DNA of 64,000 nt from Streptomyces sp. NBC_00440. GTDB lineage: Bacteria > Actinomycetota > Actinomycetes > Streptomycetales > Streptomycetaceae. The position numbers and the translations under genes were made by a program. Under the pieces are notes generated by a model. It searched no databases. It was not told where the DNA came from and was given only the letters and a program-made list of their open reading frames with translations. Positions 25,880 to 34,142 of the stretch are shown piece after piece (the first letter of the stretch is position 1; the number at the start of each line of letters is the position of its first letter). The stretch spans positions 682,001-746,000 of the forward strand of contig NZ_CP107921.1 in NCBI RefSeq assembly GCF_036014215.1. Reading direction: 5' to 3'.

Positions 25880-27034
25880 TTGACCTCGATATTGGATTCC
25901 CGAATGCCGGATCATTCCGGCGACCGGAAGGAATTCGAGAAGGTACTCGCCCTGGTGGCCGAACGGCGGTCCGAGTTCGAAGAACACCGGCATGTGCCGC
26001 GCGACATGATCGCCGAGTTCAAGCGGGCCGGCATCTACCGCGCAGGTGTACCGCGACGTTTCGGCGGAGACGCGCTGCCACCGGCCGTGTTCCTCGACCG
26101 CATCGAGCGGATCTCGCAGGTCGACGCGTCGGCCGGCTGGGTTGCGAGCTTCGGCTCGTCGCTGGTCTATCTGGCGGCGCTGCCGCTCCCGACGCAGGCG
26201 GAACTGTACGCGGACGGCCCGGATGTGGCCTTCGCCGCCGGTCTCTTCCCGGTACGGAACGCCGAGCGCGCGGACGGCGGATACCGGATCGCGGGGCAGT
26301 GGAAGTTCGCCAGCGGCTGCAAGGGAGCCGACGTTCTGGGCGTAGGCATCAGCGTCGGCGACGACCACGCCGGACGGCCCCGTACCGCGCTGCTGGACCC
26401 CGCCCAGGTCGAGATCGTCGAAAACTGGGACGTCCTGGGTATGCGGGGCACCGGCAGCCACGACCTCAAGGTCGACGGCGTCGTCGTCCCGGAGGAGTGG
26501 ACGTTCGTCCGCGGCGGCGAACCGACCGTGGACGAACCGCTCTACCGCTATCCGGCCGTCGCCTACGCGGCGCAGGTCCTGGCTGTCGTCGGTCTCGGCG
26601 TCGCCCGGTCCGCTCTTGACCTGGCCATCGCCAGAGGAGGCCGGGCCGGCTACACGGGCGCGCCCAAACCCGCCGACCGCGCCACCTATCGCATCGCTCT
26701 CGGCAAGGCGGAGGCCGAGCTGCGGTCCGCCCGCGCCTTCTTCTACGAGACGACCGAGGAGGTGTACGCGAGCGTGGAGGCCGGCGACCCGGCGACGCCC
26801 GGACAGACCAGCCTGCTGCGCCTCGCGTCGGCCCACGTCGCCAAGGTCTCGTTCGAAGTGGTGCGCTCCGCGTACCAGTTGTGCGGAATTCCCGCCATCA
26901 CCGACGGCAGCCCCATGCAGCGCTATCTGCGGGATGCCTCTGTCGTCCCGCAGCATGCCTTCCTCCAGGAGGGCATGTACGACGGCGCGGGCGCGGTCCT
27001 CACCGGTGTCACGCCTTTCCCCGGCTATCTCTGA
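25880..27034 (+). CDS. iacA: acyl-CoA dehydrogenase-fold flavin monooxygenase, probable IacA
   Basis: TTG 25880 is chosen because GAGGAGAG sits six bases before it; GTG 25838 has no ribosome site. The 384-residue protein has the group D flavoprotein monooxygenase layout (HpaB-C2/HsaA-like): an N-terminal helical domain (HVPRDMIAEFKRAGIYRAGV), a beta domain (YRIAGQWKFASGCKGADVLG, WDVLGMRGTGSHDLKVDGV) and a C-terminal helix bundle (SAYQLCGIPAITDGSPMQRY). It needs reduced flavin, which the reductase gene six genes downstream can supply. In auxin degraders, IacA hydroxylates indole-3-acetate as the first step. The identification rests on the match of the whole gene set. Confidence 0.8.
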   Translation: MTSILDSRMPDHSGDRKEFEKVLALVAERRSEFEEHRHVPRDMIAEFKRAGIYRAGVPRRFGGDALPPAVFLDRIERISQVDASAGWVASFGSSLVYLAALPLPTQAELYADGPDVAFAAGLFPVRNAERADGGYRIAGQWKFASGCKGADVLGVGISVGDDHAGRPRTALLDPAQVEIVENWDVLGMRGTGSHDLKVDGVVVPEEWTFVRGGEPTVDEPLYRYPAVAYAAQVLAVVGLGVARSALDLAIARGGRAGYTGAPKPADRATYRIALGKAEAELRSARAFFYETTEEVYASVEAGDPATPGQTSLLRLASAHVAKVSFEVVRSAYQLCGIPAITDGSPMQRYLRDASVVPQHAFLQEGMYDGAGAVLTGVTPFPGYL

Positions 27035-27064
27035 CGCCTCTTCTCCCCCACGTTCCTGTCGGTG

Positions 27065-27099
27065 CGTCTCCCGTCACGCGTTCGTACGTCTCCCGTCAC
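27065..27099 (+). repeat. 13-bp direct repeat before iacB
   Basis: CGTCTCCCGTCAC occurs at 27065-27077 and 27087-27099, two helical turns apart, in the 80-bp gap between iacA and iacB. It may be a slippage product or part of a regulator or RNA-processing site. Confidence 0.6.
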
Positions 27100-27114
27100 A
27101 CAGAAGGATTCCTC

Positions 27115-27486
27115 ATGCCCCAGCCTGCCTCGTCCGACCCTCTGCGCGTGCTCTTCTGCATAGGCGTCAACCAGAACTTCTTCGACCTGCCGACCGGCCG
27201 GGGCAAGGAGGTCTGGAACGGTTTCACCACCATGCTCGCCGACCTCGCCGCCCTGCCAGGTGTCGAAGTCCTCGGCACCTTCGACGACGACTGTCACATG
27301 GTCGGGCCGTCCGCTTCCTGGCCGTGGACCTCGTACGTCCTCGCCGACGTCGTCGACCAGCCCACCGTCGCGGCCGCCTGCAATCTGTTCCGCACCATCC
27401 AGGTCGGCGAGCACGGCCTGTGGCGCTACATGAAGATCGAAGCCCGGATGGGCCGCTCGCTGCCGGAGCCGGAGGTCACCCGATGA
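27115..27486 (+). CDS. iacB: small iac-cluster protein, probable IacB
   Basis: ATG 27115 has AAGGA upstream. The 123-residue soluble protein begins MPQPASSDPLRVLFCIGVNQ and continues FFDLPTGRGKEVW; the end has RYMKIEARMGRSL. Position between the monooxygenase and the Rieske oxygenase, and the size, match IacB, a small protein of auxin clusters without a settled biochemical role. No catalytic motif is evident. The stop codon overlaps the next start as ATGA, so it is coupled to the oxygenase. Confidence 0.75.
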   Translation: MPQPASSDPLRVLFCIGVNQNFFDLPTGRGKEVWNGFTTMLADLAALPGVEVLGTFDDDCHMVGPSASWPWTSYVLADVVDQPTVAAACNLFRTIQVGEHGLWRYMKIEARMGRSLPEPEVTR

Positions 27487-28748
27487 CCACGGTCCCCGAT
27501 CTCCCGGCGCTCGTCGGGAACGACCGCGTCTCCGGCACGCTGTACACCGATCCCCGGCTGTTCGAGCTGGAGATGGACAGGATCTTCCAGAAGACCTGGG
27601 TCTGGGTGGCGCACGAGAGCGAGGTTGCCGAGGCCGGTGACTTCAAGACGGCCTGGGTGGGCCGGCTGCCCGTCATCGTCACTCGTGACCGCAAGGGCGG
27701 TGTGAATGTCCTGCTGAACCGCTGCCGGCACCGCGGCGCCAGCGTCTGCGAGCTGCCCAAGGGCAACAGCAACGGCTTCACCTGCCCTTACCACGCCTGG
27801 TCGTACGCCCTGGACGGGAGGCTGCGGGGCATTCCCTACCCCGAAGGCTATGAGGGCGTCGCGGAGAAGAAGGATCTGCCGCTGCAGCGCCTCGAAGTGG
27901 GCATCTACGCGGGCATGATCTTCGCCAGCTTCAACCCGGACGTCGAGCCTCTGGAGGACTTCCTCGGCGGCGCCCGCCTGTGGATCGACCGGTTCATGAA
28001 GCAGGGCGCCGGCTATCCGGTCAAGGTGCAGGGCGAGCACAAGTTCCGTTTCCAGGGCAACTGGAAGATCCAGCTGGAGAACACCACCGACTGGTACCAC
28101 TTCCCGATCGTGCACCGCTCCTGGATGTCCTCGGTGGACGCCGAGACGGCGAGCATGCTGTCGATCATGACCGACGAGACGGCGGTCACCCATGCGCTGG
28201 GCAACGGCCACAGCGTCGCCGTCAGCGTCTCCGACCATGTCGACTTCGATGCCGACGACGGCACGGAGAAGCTCCAGGACCGCTTCAGCCACATCGTTGA
28301 GGAACTCTCCAAGGACATGCCACCGGAGAAGGTCCGACGGATCGTCCGTGCGATGCACGGCGTCGGTTTCAACCTGAACCTGTTCCCGAACGTTGCCATG
28401 TCGATGTCGTTCTTCCGGGTGCTGCGGCCCCTCTCGGTGAACGAGACGGAGATCCGGCACGTCGCCCTCGGCCTGGACGGTGGTCCGGAGATCGTCAACC
28501 GCGAACGGCTCCGCATCCACGAGCACTTCCAGGGCCCGTTCGGGTTCGGCAGTCCCGACGACGCCGAGGCGTGGAGCCGGGTGCAGCGGGGCGTCGCCGG
28601 CGGCGCCGACTTGCCGATCCTCGTCAACCGGGGTCTCGGCCGCGAGACAACCGACGACCTCGGGCAGCCCACCTCCCATGCGACGGACGAGACCGGCATG
28701 CGGGAGGCGTACAGCAAGTGGAAAAGGATGATGGCCGATGACAAGTGA
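27483..28748 (+). CDS. iacC: Rieske ring-hydroxylating oxygenase alpha subunit, probable IacC
   Basis: The gene starts at ATG 27483 within the iacB stop codon. The Rieske [2Fe-2S] ligands are in RCRHRGASVCELP and FTCPYHAW (C-x-H ... C-x-x-H, residues about 80-105). The mononuclear iron site is in ENTTDWYHFPIVHRSW (N-x-x-D-x-Y-H-x4-H, near residue 205), which includes the bridging Asp. The 421-residue length is that of a full alpha subunit. With the beta subunit next to it and the reductase downstream, it forms a multicomponent oxygenase acting on the oxidised indole-acetate intermediate. The exact substrate is inferred from the iac pathway. Confidence 0.85.
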   Translation: MTTVPDLPALVGNDRVSGTLYTDPRLFELEMDRIFQKTWVWVAHESEVAEAGDFKTAWVGRLPVIVTRDRKGGVNVLLNRCRHRGASVCELPKGNSNGFTCPYHAWSYALDGRLRGIPYPEGYEGVAEKKDLPLQRLEVGIYAGMIFASFNPDVEPLEDFLGGARLWIDRFMKQGAGYPVKVQGEHKFRFQGNWKIQLENTTDWYHFPIVHRSWMSSVDAETASMLSIMTDETAVTHALGNGHSVAVSVSDHVDFDADDGTEKLQDRFSHIVEELSKDMPPEKVRRIVRAMHGVGFNLNLFPNVAMSMSFFRVLRPLSVNETEIRHVALGLDGGPEIVNRERLRIHEHFQGPFGFGSPDDAEAWSRVQRGVAGGADLPILVNRGLGRETTDDLGQPTSHATDETGMREAYSKWKRMMADDK

Positions 28749-29262
28749 CACTTTCAGCGCGATGGCCCGGGAGCCGGGGCTGCCGTTCGACGACCGGCGG
28801 GCGCTGGACTCGGTCTCGCTGATCTGGCACGAGGCCCATCTGCTGGACGCCCGGCGGTACGAGGAGTGGGACGCCCTGTGGGCCGAGGGCGGGGAGTACG
28901 TGATCCCCATCGCACGGGAGACCGCGGACTTCGCGGCCACCCTCAATCTCGTCTATGACGACGACCGGATGCGCCGCATGCGGATCGAGCGCCTCAGCGG
29001 AGAGTTCTCCATCTCGGCGGTGGCTGCGGCCCGCACGGTCCGGTCCGTGTCACGTTTCGTGGTCACGGGCCGGGACGCGGACGCGGTCGAGATCGACTCC
29101 GGCCAGATCCTCGTCGCCTACAAGCGGGAGGAGACGTCCGTGCTCGCCGCCGACGTCAGCCACCGCATCGTGTTCACCGCCGGAGGTCCGCGGATCGCAC
29201 GCAAGGTCGTACGCCTGGTCAACGCCGAGGACGCCGTGACGGCGTCGGGGTTCCTGCTGTGA
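28738..29262 (+). CDS. iacD: ring-hydroxylating oxygenase beta subunit, probable IacD
   Basis: ATG 28738 overlaps the alpha subunit gene by 11 bases. The 174-residue protein has the NTF2-like fold of oxygenase beta subunits: HEAHLLDARRYEEWDALWAE, the strand VIPIAR, then LVYDDDRMRRMRIERLSGEF, RFVVTGRDADAVEIDSGQIL and HRIVFTAGG. The D-x-x-R-M-x-x-R-I-x-R segment is typical of such subunits. It is structural rather than catalytic. The overlap and GC3-rich codon use indicate balanced expression with the alpha subunit. Confidence 0.85.
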   Translation: MTSDTFSAMAREPGLPFDDRRALDSVSLIWHEAHLLDARRYEEWDALWAEGGEYVIPIARETADFAATLNLVYDDDRMRRMRIERLSGEFSISAVAAARTVRSVSRFVVTGRDADAVEIDSGQILVAYKREETSVLAADVSHRIVFTAGGPRIARKVVRLVNAEDAVTASGFLL

Positions 29263-30038
29263 GCGCGCCGGGAACGTACCGGCCCGATGAGAGCGCCTCC
29301 CCCCGGGTCGCGCTGGTGACCGGGGCGGCCCGCGGTCTGGGGGCGTGCATCGCGGCCCGTCTGCACGGTCGGGGCTACCGGGTCGCGCTGACCGACCTGG
29401 ACGGGGACTCCGCGGTCGCGGCCGCCGCATCGCTGGACCCGAGCGGGCAGTCCGCGCTCGGCCTCCGCCTGGATGTCCGCGACAAGGACGCCTTCGTCCA
29501 CGCACGGGACGCTCTCGTCGAGCAGTGGGACGCGATCCATGTGCTGGTCAACAACGCCGGTTACTCGAAGGTCGAACAGCTGATGGAGATCGGCCCGGAG
29601 AGCTTCGCCTCGGTCGTCTCCGCCAACCTCAACGGTACGTTCTTCGGCTGCCAGGTCCTCGGCTCCTACTTCGCCGGACGTGGCTACGGACGCATCGTCA
29701 ACATCGGCTCGCTCGCCGGACAGAACGGAGGCACCGCGACCGGCGCGCACTATGCGGCGGCGAAAGGCGGAGTGGCCACGCTCACCAAGGTCTTCGCCCG
29801 TGAGCTGGGCCCCCGGGGTGTGACGGTGAACGCCGTCTCGCCCGGACCGCAGGACCTGCCGGTCGTACGCGAGAGCGTCGCGCCGGACAGGCTCGCGCAG
29901 ATCGAGGCATCGATCCCGGTGGGCCGGCTCGGACGGCCCGAGTTCATCGCGGACATGGCCGTCCTCCTGGCATCCGAGCACGCGGACGCCGTCACCGGAG
30001 CCTGCTGGGACGCCAACGGCGGCCTGTACATGCGCTGA
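29259..30038 (+). CDS. iacE: SDR-family oxidoreductase, probable IacE
   Basis: GTG 29259 overlaps the beta-subunit stop codon as GTGA. The 259-residue protein has the classical SDR motifs: TGAARGLG for NAD(P) binding near residue 22, NNAG near 97, Ser in VNIGSLAGQNG and YAAAK as the catalytic pair with Tyr/Lys near 164-168. It ends AVTGACWDANGGLYMR. The acidic residue in LTDLDG after the second strand favours NAD(H). IacE in auxin degraders acts with IacA on the hydroxylated indole-acetate. The reaction here is assigned by gene order. Confidence 0.83.
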   Translation: MSAPGTYRPDESASPRVALVTGAARGLGACIAARLHGRGYRVALTDLDGDSAVAAAASLDPSGQSALGLRLDVRDKDAFVHARDALVEQWDAIHVLVNNAGYSKVEQLMEIGPESFASVVSANLNGTFFGCQVLGSYFAGRGYGRIVNIGSLAGQNGGTATGAHYAAAKGGVATLTKVFARELGPRGVTVNAVSPGPQDLPVVRESVAPDRLAQIEASIPVGRLGRPEFIADMAVLLASEHADAVTGACWDANGGLYMR

Positions 30039-30079
30039 GCAGCCCCGCAACGAACCCCAACCATCACGAAGGCAGACGG

Positions 30080-31033
30080 ATGTTCACTGTCACCGTCACC
30101 GAGACCGCCCAGGAGACGGCGGCGGTCAAGGTGCTCCGACTGGCTCGCTCCGACGGCCGCCCCCTCGCTCCCTACGCGGCCGGCGCCCACATCGACGTGA
30201 CCGGCCCCACCGGTGTCACCCGCCCGTACTCGCTGTGCGGCCCGCCCGGCGACATCGGCTTCTACACCATCGCAGTCAAACGTGAGGAGAATTCCCGCGG
30301 CGGCTCACTGGCCCTGCACGACAAGGTCACGACCGGCACCGATCTCCTCGTCGGTGAACCGCGCCGGCTCTTCGGCGTCGTCCCGCAAGCGAGTGAGCAC
30401 CACCTGGTGGCGGCAGGCATCGGTATCACTCCCTTGCTGGCCATGGCGTACGAACTGCACGCGGCAGGCGCCGAGTTCAGGCTGCACTATGTGGCGCGCG
30501 ACCGTTCGGAGGCGGCTCTCGCCGGGCTCCTCGAAGAAGCCGCCTTCGCGGACCGGGTCGCGTTTCACTTCGGGCTGGGCCGTGCGGGCACCACGGCGGT
30601 GCTCGCGGACGAACTGACGGGGCTCCCCGCACAGGCGCACGTCTATACCTGCGGGCCACCGGGCTTCATGGAGCAGACGGCCGCGCTCGCGGGTCGCGGA
30701 CTCCCGGCGGACCATATCCATTCGGAGCTGTTCCAGGCAGGCGAACAGGAGGACGCCGCCCCCTGCACCAGCTTTGAGGTCGAGCTCGACACCGGTGAGG
30801 TCTTCACCGTGCCACCCGACAGGAGCATCGCCGACGTCCTGGAGGCGAACGGGGTGGCTATCGACACCTCCTGCCGCGAGGGCATCTGCGGCACGTGCGT
30901 ACTCCAGGTCCTGTCCGGCGATCCCGACCACAGGGACCACTGCCTCACCGCGAAGGAGAAGGCCGCCGGTGACCAGATCGCGGCGTGCGTGTCCCGTTCC
31001 AGGTCACCTCGCCTGGTTGTCGAGCTGTGGTGA
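30080..31033 (+). CDS. iacF: phthalate-dioxygenase-type reductase (flavin, NAD, [2Fe-2S]), probable IacF
   Basis: The 317-residue protein has three modules. The first is an FMN-binding barrel (GAHIDVTGPTGVTRPYSLCG, R-P-Y-S; residues about 1-105). The second is an NAD domain (HHLVAAGIGITPLLAM, VYTCGPPGFM; about 105-230). The last is a plant-type ferredoxin (DTSCREGICGTCVLQV with C-x4-C-x2-C plus a final Cys in DQIAACVS; about 232-317). This order is that of PDR/VanB reductases, which pass electrons from NADH to a Rieske oxygenase. It fits the IacC/IacD pair just upstream. Confidence 0.87.
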   Translation: MFTVTVTETAQETAAVKVLRLARSDGRPLAPYAAGAHIDVTGPTGVTRPYSLCGPPGDIGFYTIAVKREENSRGGSLALHDKVTTGTDLLVGEPRRLFGVVPQASEHHLVAAGIGITPLLAMAYELHAAGAEFRLHYVARDRSEAALAGLLEEAAFADRVAFHFGLGRAGTTAVLADELTGLPAQAHVYTCGPPGFMEQTAALAGRGLPADHIHSELFQAGEQEDAAPCTSFEVELDTGEVFTVPPDRSIADVLEANGVAIDTSCREGICGTCVLQVLSGDPDHRDHCLTAKEKAAGDQIAACVSRSRSPRLVVELW

Positions 31034-31088
31034 CCCGCACCCCGCACCTGTCAGACGCGCCAGTCGGCGCAGAGAGGAACCACCAGCC

Positions 31089-31631
31089 ATGAGTGTGAAT
31101 CCAGCCATGAGTGTCAACGACGCCCCTGGCATCCCATCGAGGGACGCCTTCCGGGAAGCGATGGCGCATCTTCCCGCCGCCGTCAATATCCTCACGACGG
31201 ACGGGCCGAGCGGCCGCTGCGGCATCACCCTCAGCGCCGTCTGCTCCGTGACCGACAACCCACCGACCGTCCTGGTCTGTGTCAATCGCAGCAGTGCGAT
31301 GCACGATGTGTTCAGTGCCAACGGGCGCGTCTGCCTCAATGTGCTCGGCGGAGACCAGCAGGAGCTCGCGCTGCACTTCGCGGGTGCCACCGAGGTGTCC
31401 ATGGCCGAACGGTTCAGCTGGAACATCTGGGACCGGAGCCAGGACGTGCCGGTTCTGGAGGATGCGCTGGTGGCCGTGGTCGGAACGGTCAAGGACCGTA
31501 AGCCGATGGGATCGCACAGCGTGCTGTTCGTGGAGATCGAGCAGGTCCGCACCCGAACCGGCGGCCAGAGCCTCGTCTACTTCAACCGGTCCTTCCACCG
31601 CCTGGACTCAGCCCCGCCGGTGGCCTGCTGA
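31089..31631 (+). CDS. iacG: flavin reductase (HpaC-like), probable IacG
   Basis: The 180-residue protein has the FMN-binding split-barrel pattern of HpaC-type NAD(P)H:flavin reductases: FREAMAHLPAAVNILTTDGP, GITLSAVCSVTDNPPTVLVC and NVLGGDQQELALHFAG. It would supply reduced flavin to the group D monooxygenase IacA. The start codon lies in a duplicated 18-bp segment, so ATG 31089 and ATG 31107 both begin M-S-V-N. The first is nearer AGAGGA (31071 region) and is used here. It ends 111 bases before catB. Confidence 0.85.
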   Translation: MSVNPAMSVNDAPGIPSRDAFREAMAHLPAAVNILTTDGPSGRCGITLSAVCSVTDNPPTVLVCVNRSSAMHDVFSANGRVCLNVLGGDQQELALHFAGATEVSMAERFSWNIWDRSQDVPVLEDALVAVVGTVKDRKPMGSHSVLFVEIEQVRTRTGGQSLVYFNRSFHRLDSAPPVAC

Positions 31632-31742
31632 CCTGCCGGTGCTCGGCGTGCACCCGGCGGACACCGAGTACGGCTGCCGAGGAATCCGCGCGCACCGAGC
31701 CCCCCTCCGTACGACCATCCGCACGACCGCGAGCAGGCACCG

Positions 31743-32846
31743 ATGAAGATCACAGCGATCGAGGCAATCCCCTACGCCATCCCCTACGCCAAGTCCCTGC
31801 GCTTCGCCAGCGGTGAAGTACACACTGCCGAGCACGTCCTGGTCCGCGTCCACACCGACAACGGGCTGACCGGCGTGGCGGACGCACCGCCCCGCCCCTT
31901 CACCTACGGCGAGACCCAGCAGTCCGTGATCGCCGTCATCGAGAAGATCTTCGCCCCGAACCTCGTGGGCCTGGACGTGCTGGCCCGCGAGGCCGTTCAC
32001 GGGCACCTGCGCCGTACTGTCGGCAACCCCGTCGCCAAGTCGGCGATCGACATGGCGCTCTGGGACCTCGCGGGACAAGCGCTCGGCCTTCCCGTCACCA
32101 CGCTGCTCGGTGGGCACGGCAATTCCATGCGGGTCTCTCATATGCTCGGATTCGACGAACCGGCGAAGATGGCCGCCGAAGCCGAGCGGATGCGGGACAG
32201 GTACGGCATCCGCGTCTTCAAGGTGAAGGTCGGCCGCCGCCCCGTACGGCTCGATGTCGAGGTGTGCCGGGCACTGCGCGAAGTACTGGGTGACGAAGCC
32301 GAGTTGTACGTCGACGGCAACCGCGGCTGGACCGCGTCCGAGTCGGCCCGGGCCCTGCGTGCGCTCGACCCGCTGGGCATCACGCTCGCCGAGGAACTGT
32401 GTCCCGCCGACGACGTGCTCGGGCGACGGTGGCTCGTACGGCAGAGCCCGGTGCCGTTCGTGGCCGACGAATCGGCCGTCACACCCGCCGAGGTGACGCG
32501 CTCGCTCCTGGACGGCGCGGCCACCGCGATCAGCATCAAGACCGCCCGCACCGGCTTCACCACGTCCCAGCGCGTGCTGTTCCAGTGCGAGGGCATGGGC
32601 GCGGAAGTCGTGATGGGCAATCAGATCGACGGCCAGCTGGGCACCGCGTGCACCGTCGCCTTCGGCGCCGCCTACGCCGCCTCGTCCCACCGCGCCGGGG
32701 AACTCTCCAACTTCCTGGACATGAGGGACGACCTGCTCACCGAGCCGCTCACCATCAGCGACGGCCGGCTCACGGTACGGGACCTGCCCGGCCTCGGTGT
32801 GGCGATCGACCCGGACAAGCTGGCCCGCTACCGCCAGGACACCTGA
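31743..32846 (+). CDS. catB: muconate cycloisomerase
   Basis: The 367-residue enolase-superfamily enzyme begins MKITAIEAIPYAIPYAKSLR. It has VFKVKVGRR (K-x-K base, near residue 162), LYVDGNRGW, AEELCP and VADESAV with the metal-binding Asp-Glu-Asp, and ISIKTARTGF with the second Lys base. This set is that of muconate-lactonizing enzymes, which turn cis,cis-muconate into muconolactone. It is followed by catA and catC, so the catechol branch is complete to beta-ketoadipate enol-lactone. The chloromuconate form is an alternative that cannot be excluded by eye. Confidence 0.87.
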   Translation: MKITAIEAIPYAIPYAKSLRFASGEVHTAEHVLVRVHTDNGLTGVADAPPRPFTYGETQQSVIAVIEKIFAPNLVGLDVLAREAVHGHLRRTVGNPVAKSAIDMALWDLAGQALGLPVTTLLGGHGNSMRVSHMLGFDEPAKMAAEAERMRDRYGIRVFKVKVGRRPVRLDVEVCRALREVLGDEAELYVDGNRGWTASESARALRALDPLGITLAEELCPADDVLGRRWLVRQSPVPFVADESAVTPAEVTRSLLDGAATAISIKTARTGFTTSQRVLFQCEGMGAEVVMGNQIDGQLGTACTVAFGAAYAASSHRAGELSNFLDMRDDLLTEPLTISDGRLTVRDLPGLGVAIDPDKLARYRQDT

Positions 32847-32907
32847 AGGGGCCACGCCCCACCCCGAAGAAGCCAAGCCACCACAACCACCAGAACAGGA
32901 CCGGGAC

Positions 32908-33789
32908 ATGACCGACGCCACCCAGCAGACCCCCACCGCGCAGCCCCCCGCCGGCCCGGCCACCGCGGCAGCGTCCGGCGCCGCCGCCACCGAGCGGTTC
33001 CGCGGCAAGCAGCACCCAGAGGCCCCCGTCGCCGGCACCGCGCGCGTCGGCCTGCTGGCATCCGAGGCGATCGCCGCCGTGCACGACGTCATCCGCAGGC
33101 ACAAGGTCACGTACGCCGAATACGATGCGCTGAAGTCCTGGCTCATCCAGGTCGGCCAGGACGGCGAATGGCCCCTCTTCCTCGACGTGTGGATCGAGCA
33201 CGTCGTCGAGGAGGTCGCCAACGAGAACCGCGAGGGCACCAGCGGCACCATCGAAGGCCCCTACTACGTCCCCGGTGCGCCGGTCCTTCCTGCGGAAGCC
33301 ACCCTGCCCATGCGCGTGGGCGAAGCCGGTACGCCGCTGCTGTTCCAGGGCCAGGTGACCGCGGTCGGCGGCGCGCCGCTGCCCGGTGCCAGGGTCGAGA
33401 TCTGGCACGCCGACGCCGACGGCCTCTACTCGCAGTTCGCCCCCGGCCTGCCGGAGTGGAACCTGCGCGGCACCGTCATCGCCGACGGTCAGGGGCACTT
33501 CAAGATTCACACCCTGGAGCCGGCCCCGTACCGGATCCCCACCGACGGCTCCTGCGGAAAGCTGATAGCCGCGGCCGGCTGGCACGCCTGGCGCCCGGCT
33601 CATCTGCATCTGAAAGTCTCCGTGCCGGGCCACCAACTCATCACCACCCAGCTGTACTTCGAGAGCGGAAGTCACCTCGATGACGACATCGCCTCGGCTG
33701 TGAAGCCAGAGCTGATCCTCGCCCCGGCGCCGGCCGATTCCGGTGAAGGCAATGAAGTGACGTACGACTTCGCGCTCGACAAAGCCTGA
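32908..33789 (+). CDS. catA: catechol 1,2-dioxygenase (intradiol)
   Basis: ATG 32908 gives 293 residues; the frame extends upstream into the catB end without a better start. After an Ala/Thr/Pro-rich N-terminus and a helical dimer domain, the catalytic beta-sandwich has the Fe(III) ligands of intradiol enzymes. These are Tyr in TIEGPYYVPGAP (near 112), Tyr in PAPYRIPTDG (near 210), and two His in WRPAHLHLKVSVPGHQL (near 234-236). The motif GARVEIWHADADGLYSQF is also typical. It cleaves catechol to cis,cis-muconate, consistent with catechol as the end product of the iac route. Confidence 0.9.
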   Translation: MTDATQQTPTAQPPAGPATAAASGAAATERFRGKQHPEAPVAGTARVGLLASEAIAAVHDVIRRHKVTYAEYDALKSWLIQVGQDGEWPLFLDVWIEHVVEEVANENREGTSGTIEGPYYVPGAPVLPAEATLPMRVGEAGTPLLFQGQVTAVGGAPLPGARVEIWHADADGLYSQFAPGLPEWNLRGTVIADGQGHFKIHTLEPAPYRIPTDGSCGKLIAAAGWHAWRPAHLHLKVSVPGHQLITTQLYFESGSHLDDDIASAVKPELILAPAPADSGEGNEVTYDFALDKA

Positions 33790-33832
33790 CGTACCGCCGC
33801 GCCCCGCACCTTCCACCAGCAGAGGAAACACC

Positions 33833-34132
33833 ATGCTGTTCGCAGTGAACATGGATGTCGCGATCCCGCACGACCTCGCCCCCGAGGTACGCGAGGACCT
33901 GATAGCCCGTGAGAAGGCCTACTGCCAAGCGCTCCAGAGGGACGGCGTCTGGGTCCACATCTGGCGGTGCACCGGGCAGTACGCCAACCTCAGCGTCTTC
34001 GACGTCGCGGACAACGACGAGCTGCACAGCGTCCTGTGGAATCTGCCGCTCTTCCGCTACATGTCGGTCTCCGTCACGCCGCTGTCGGCCCATCCGTCGG
34101 CACTTCACGGTTCCGGCGCTGCGGTGGCCTGA
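33833..34132 (+). CDS. catC: muconolactone delta-isomerase
   Basis: This 99-residue protein begins MLFAVNMDVAIPHDLAPE, which is the catC hallmark, and ends with LPLFRYMSVSVTPLSAHPS. Small decameric isomerases of this size convert muconolactone to beta-ketoadipate enol-lactone. It has AGAGGAA upstream. The stop codon lies 10 bases from the end of the convergent LCP gene, and no terminator is visible between them, which may create read-through antisense RNA. Confidence 0.9.
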   Translation: MLFAVNMDVAIPHDLAPEVREDLIAREKAYCQALQRDGVWVHIWRCTGQYANLSVFDVADNDELHSVLWNLPLFRYMSVSVTPLSAHPSALHGSGAAVA

Positions 34133-34142
34133 CGGCCCGGCG

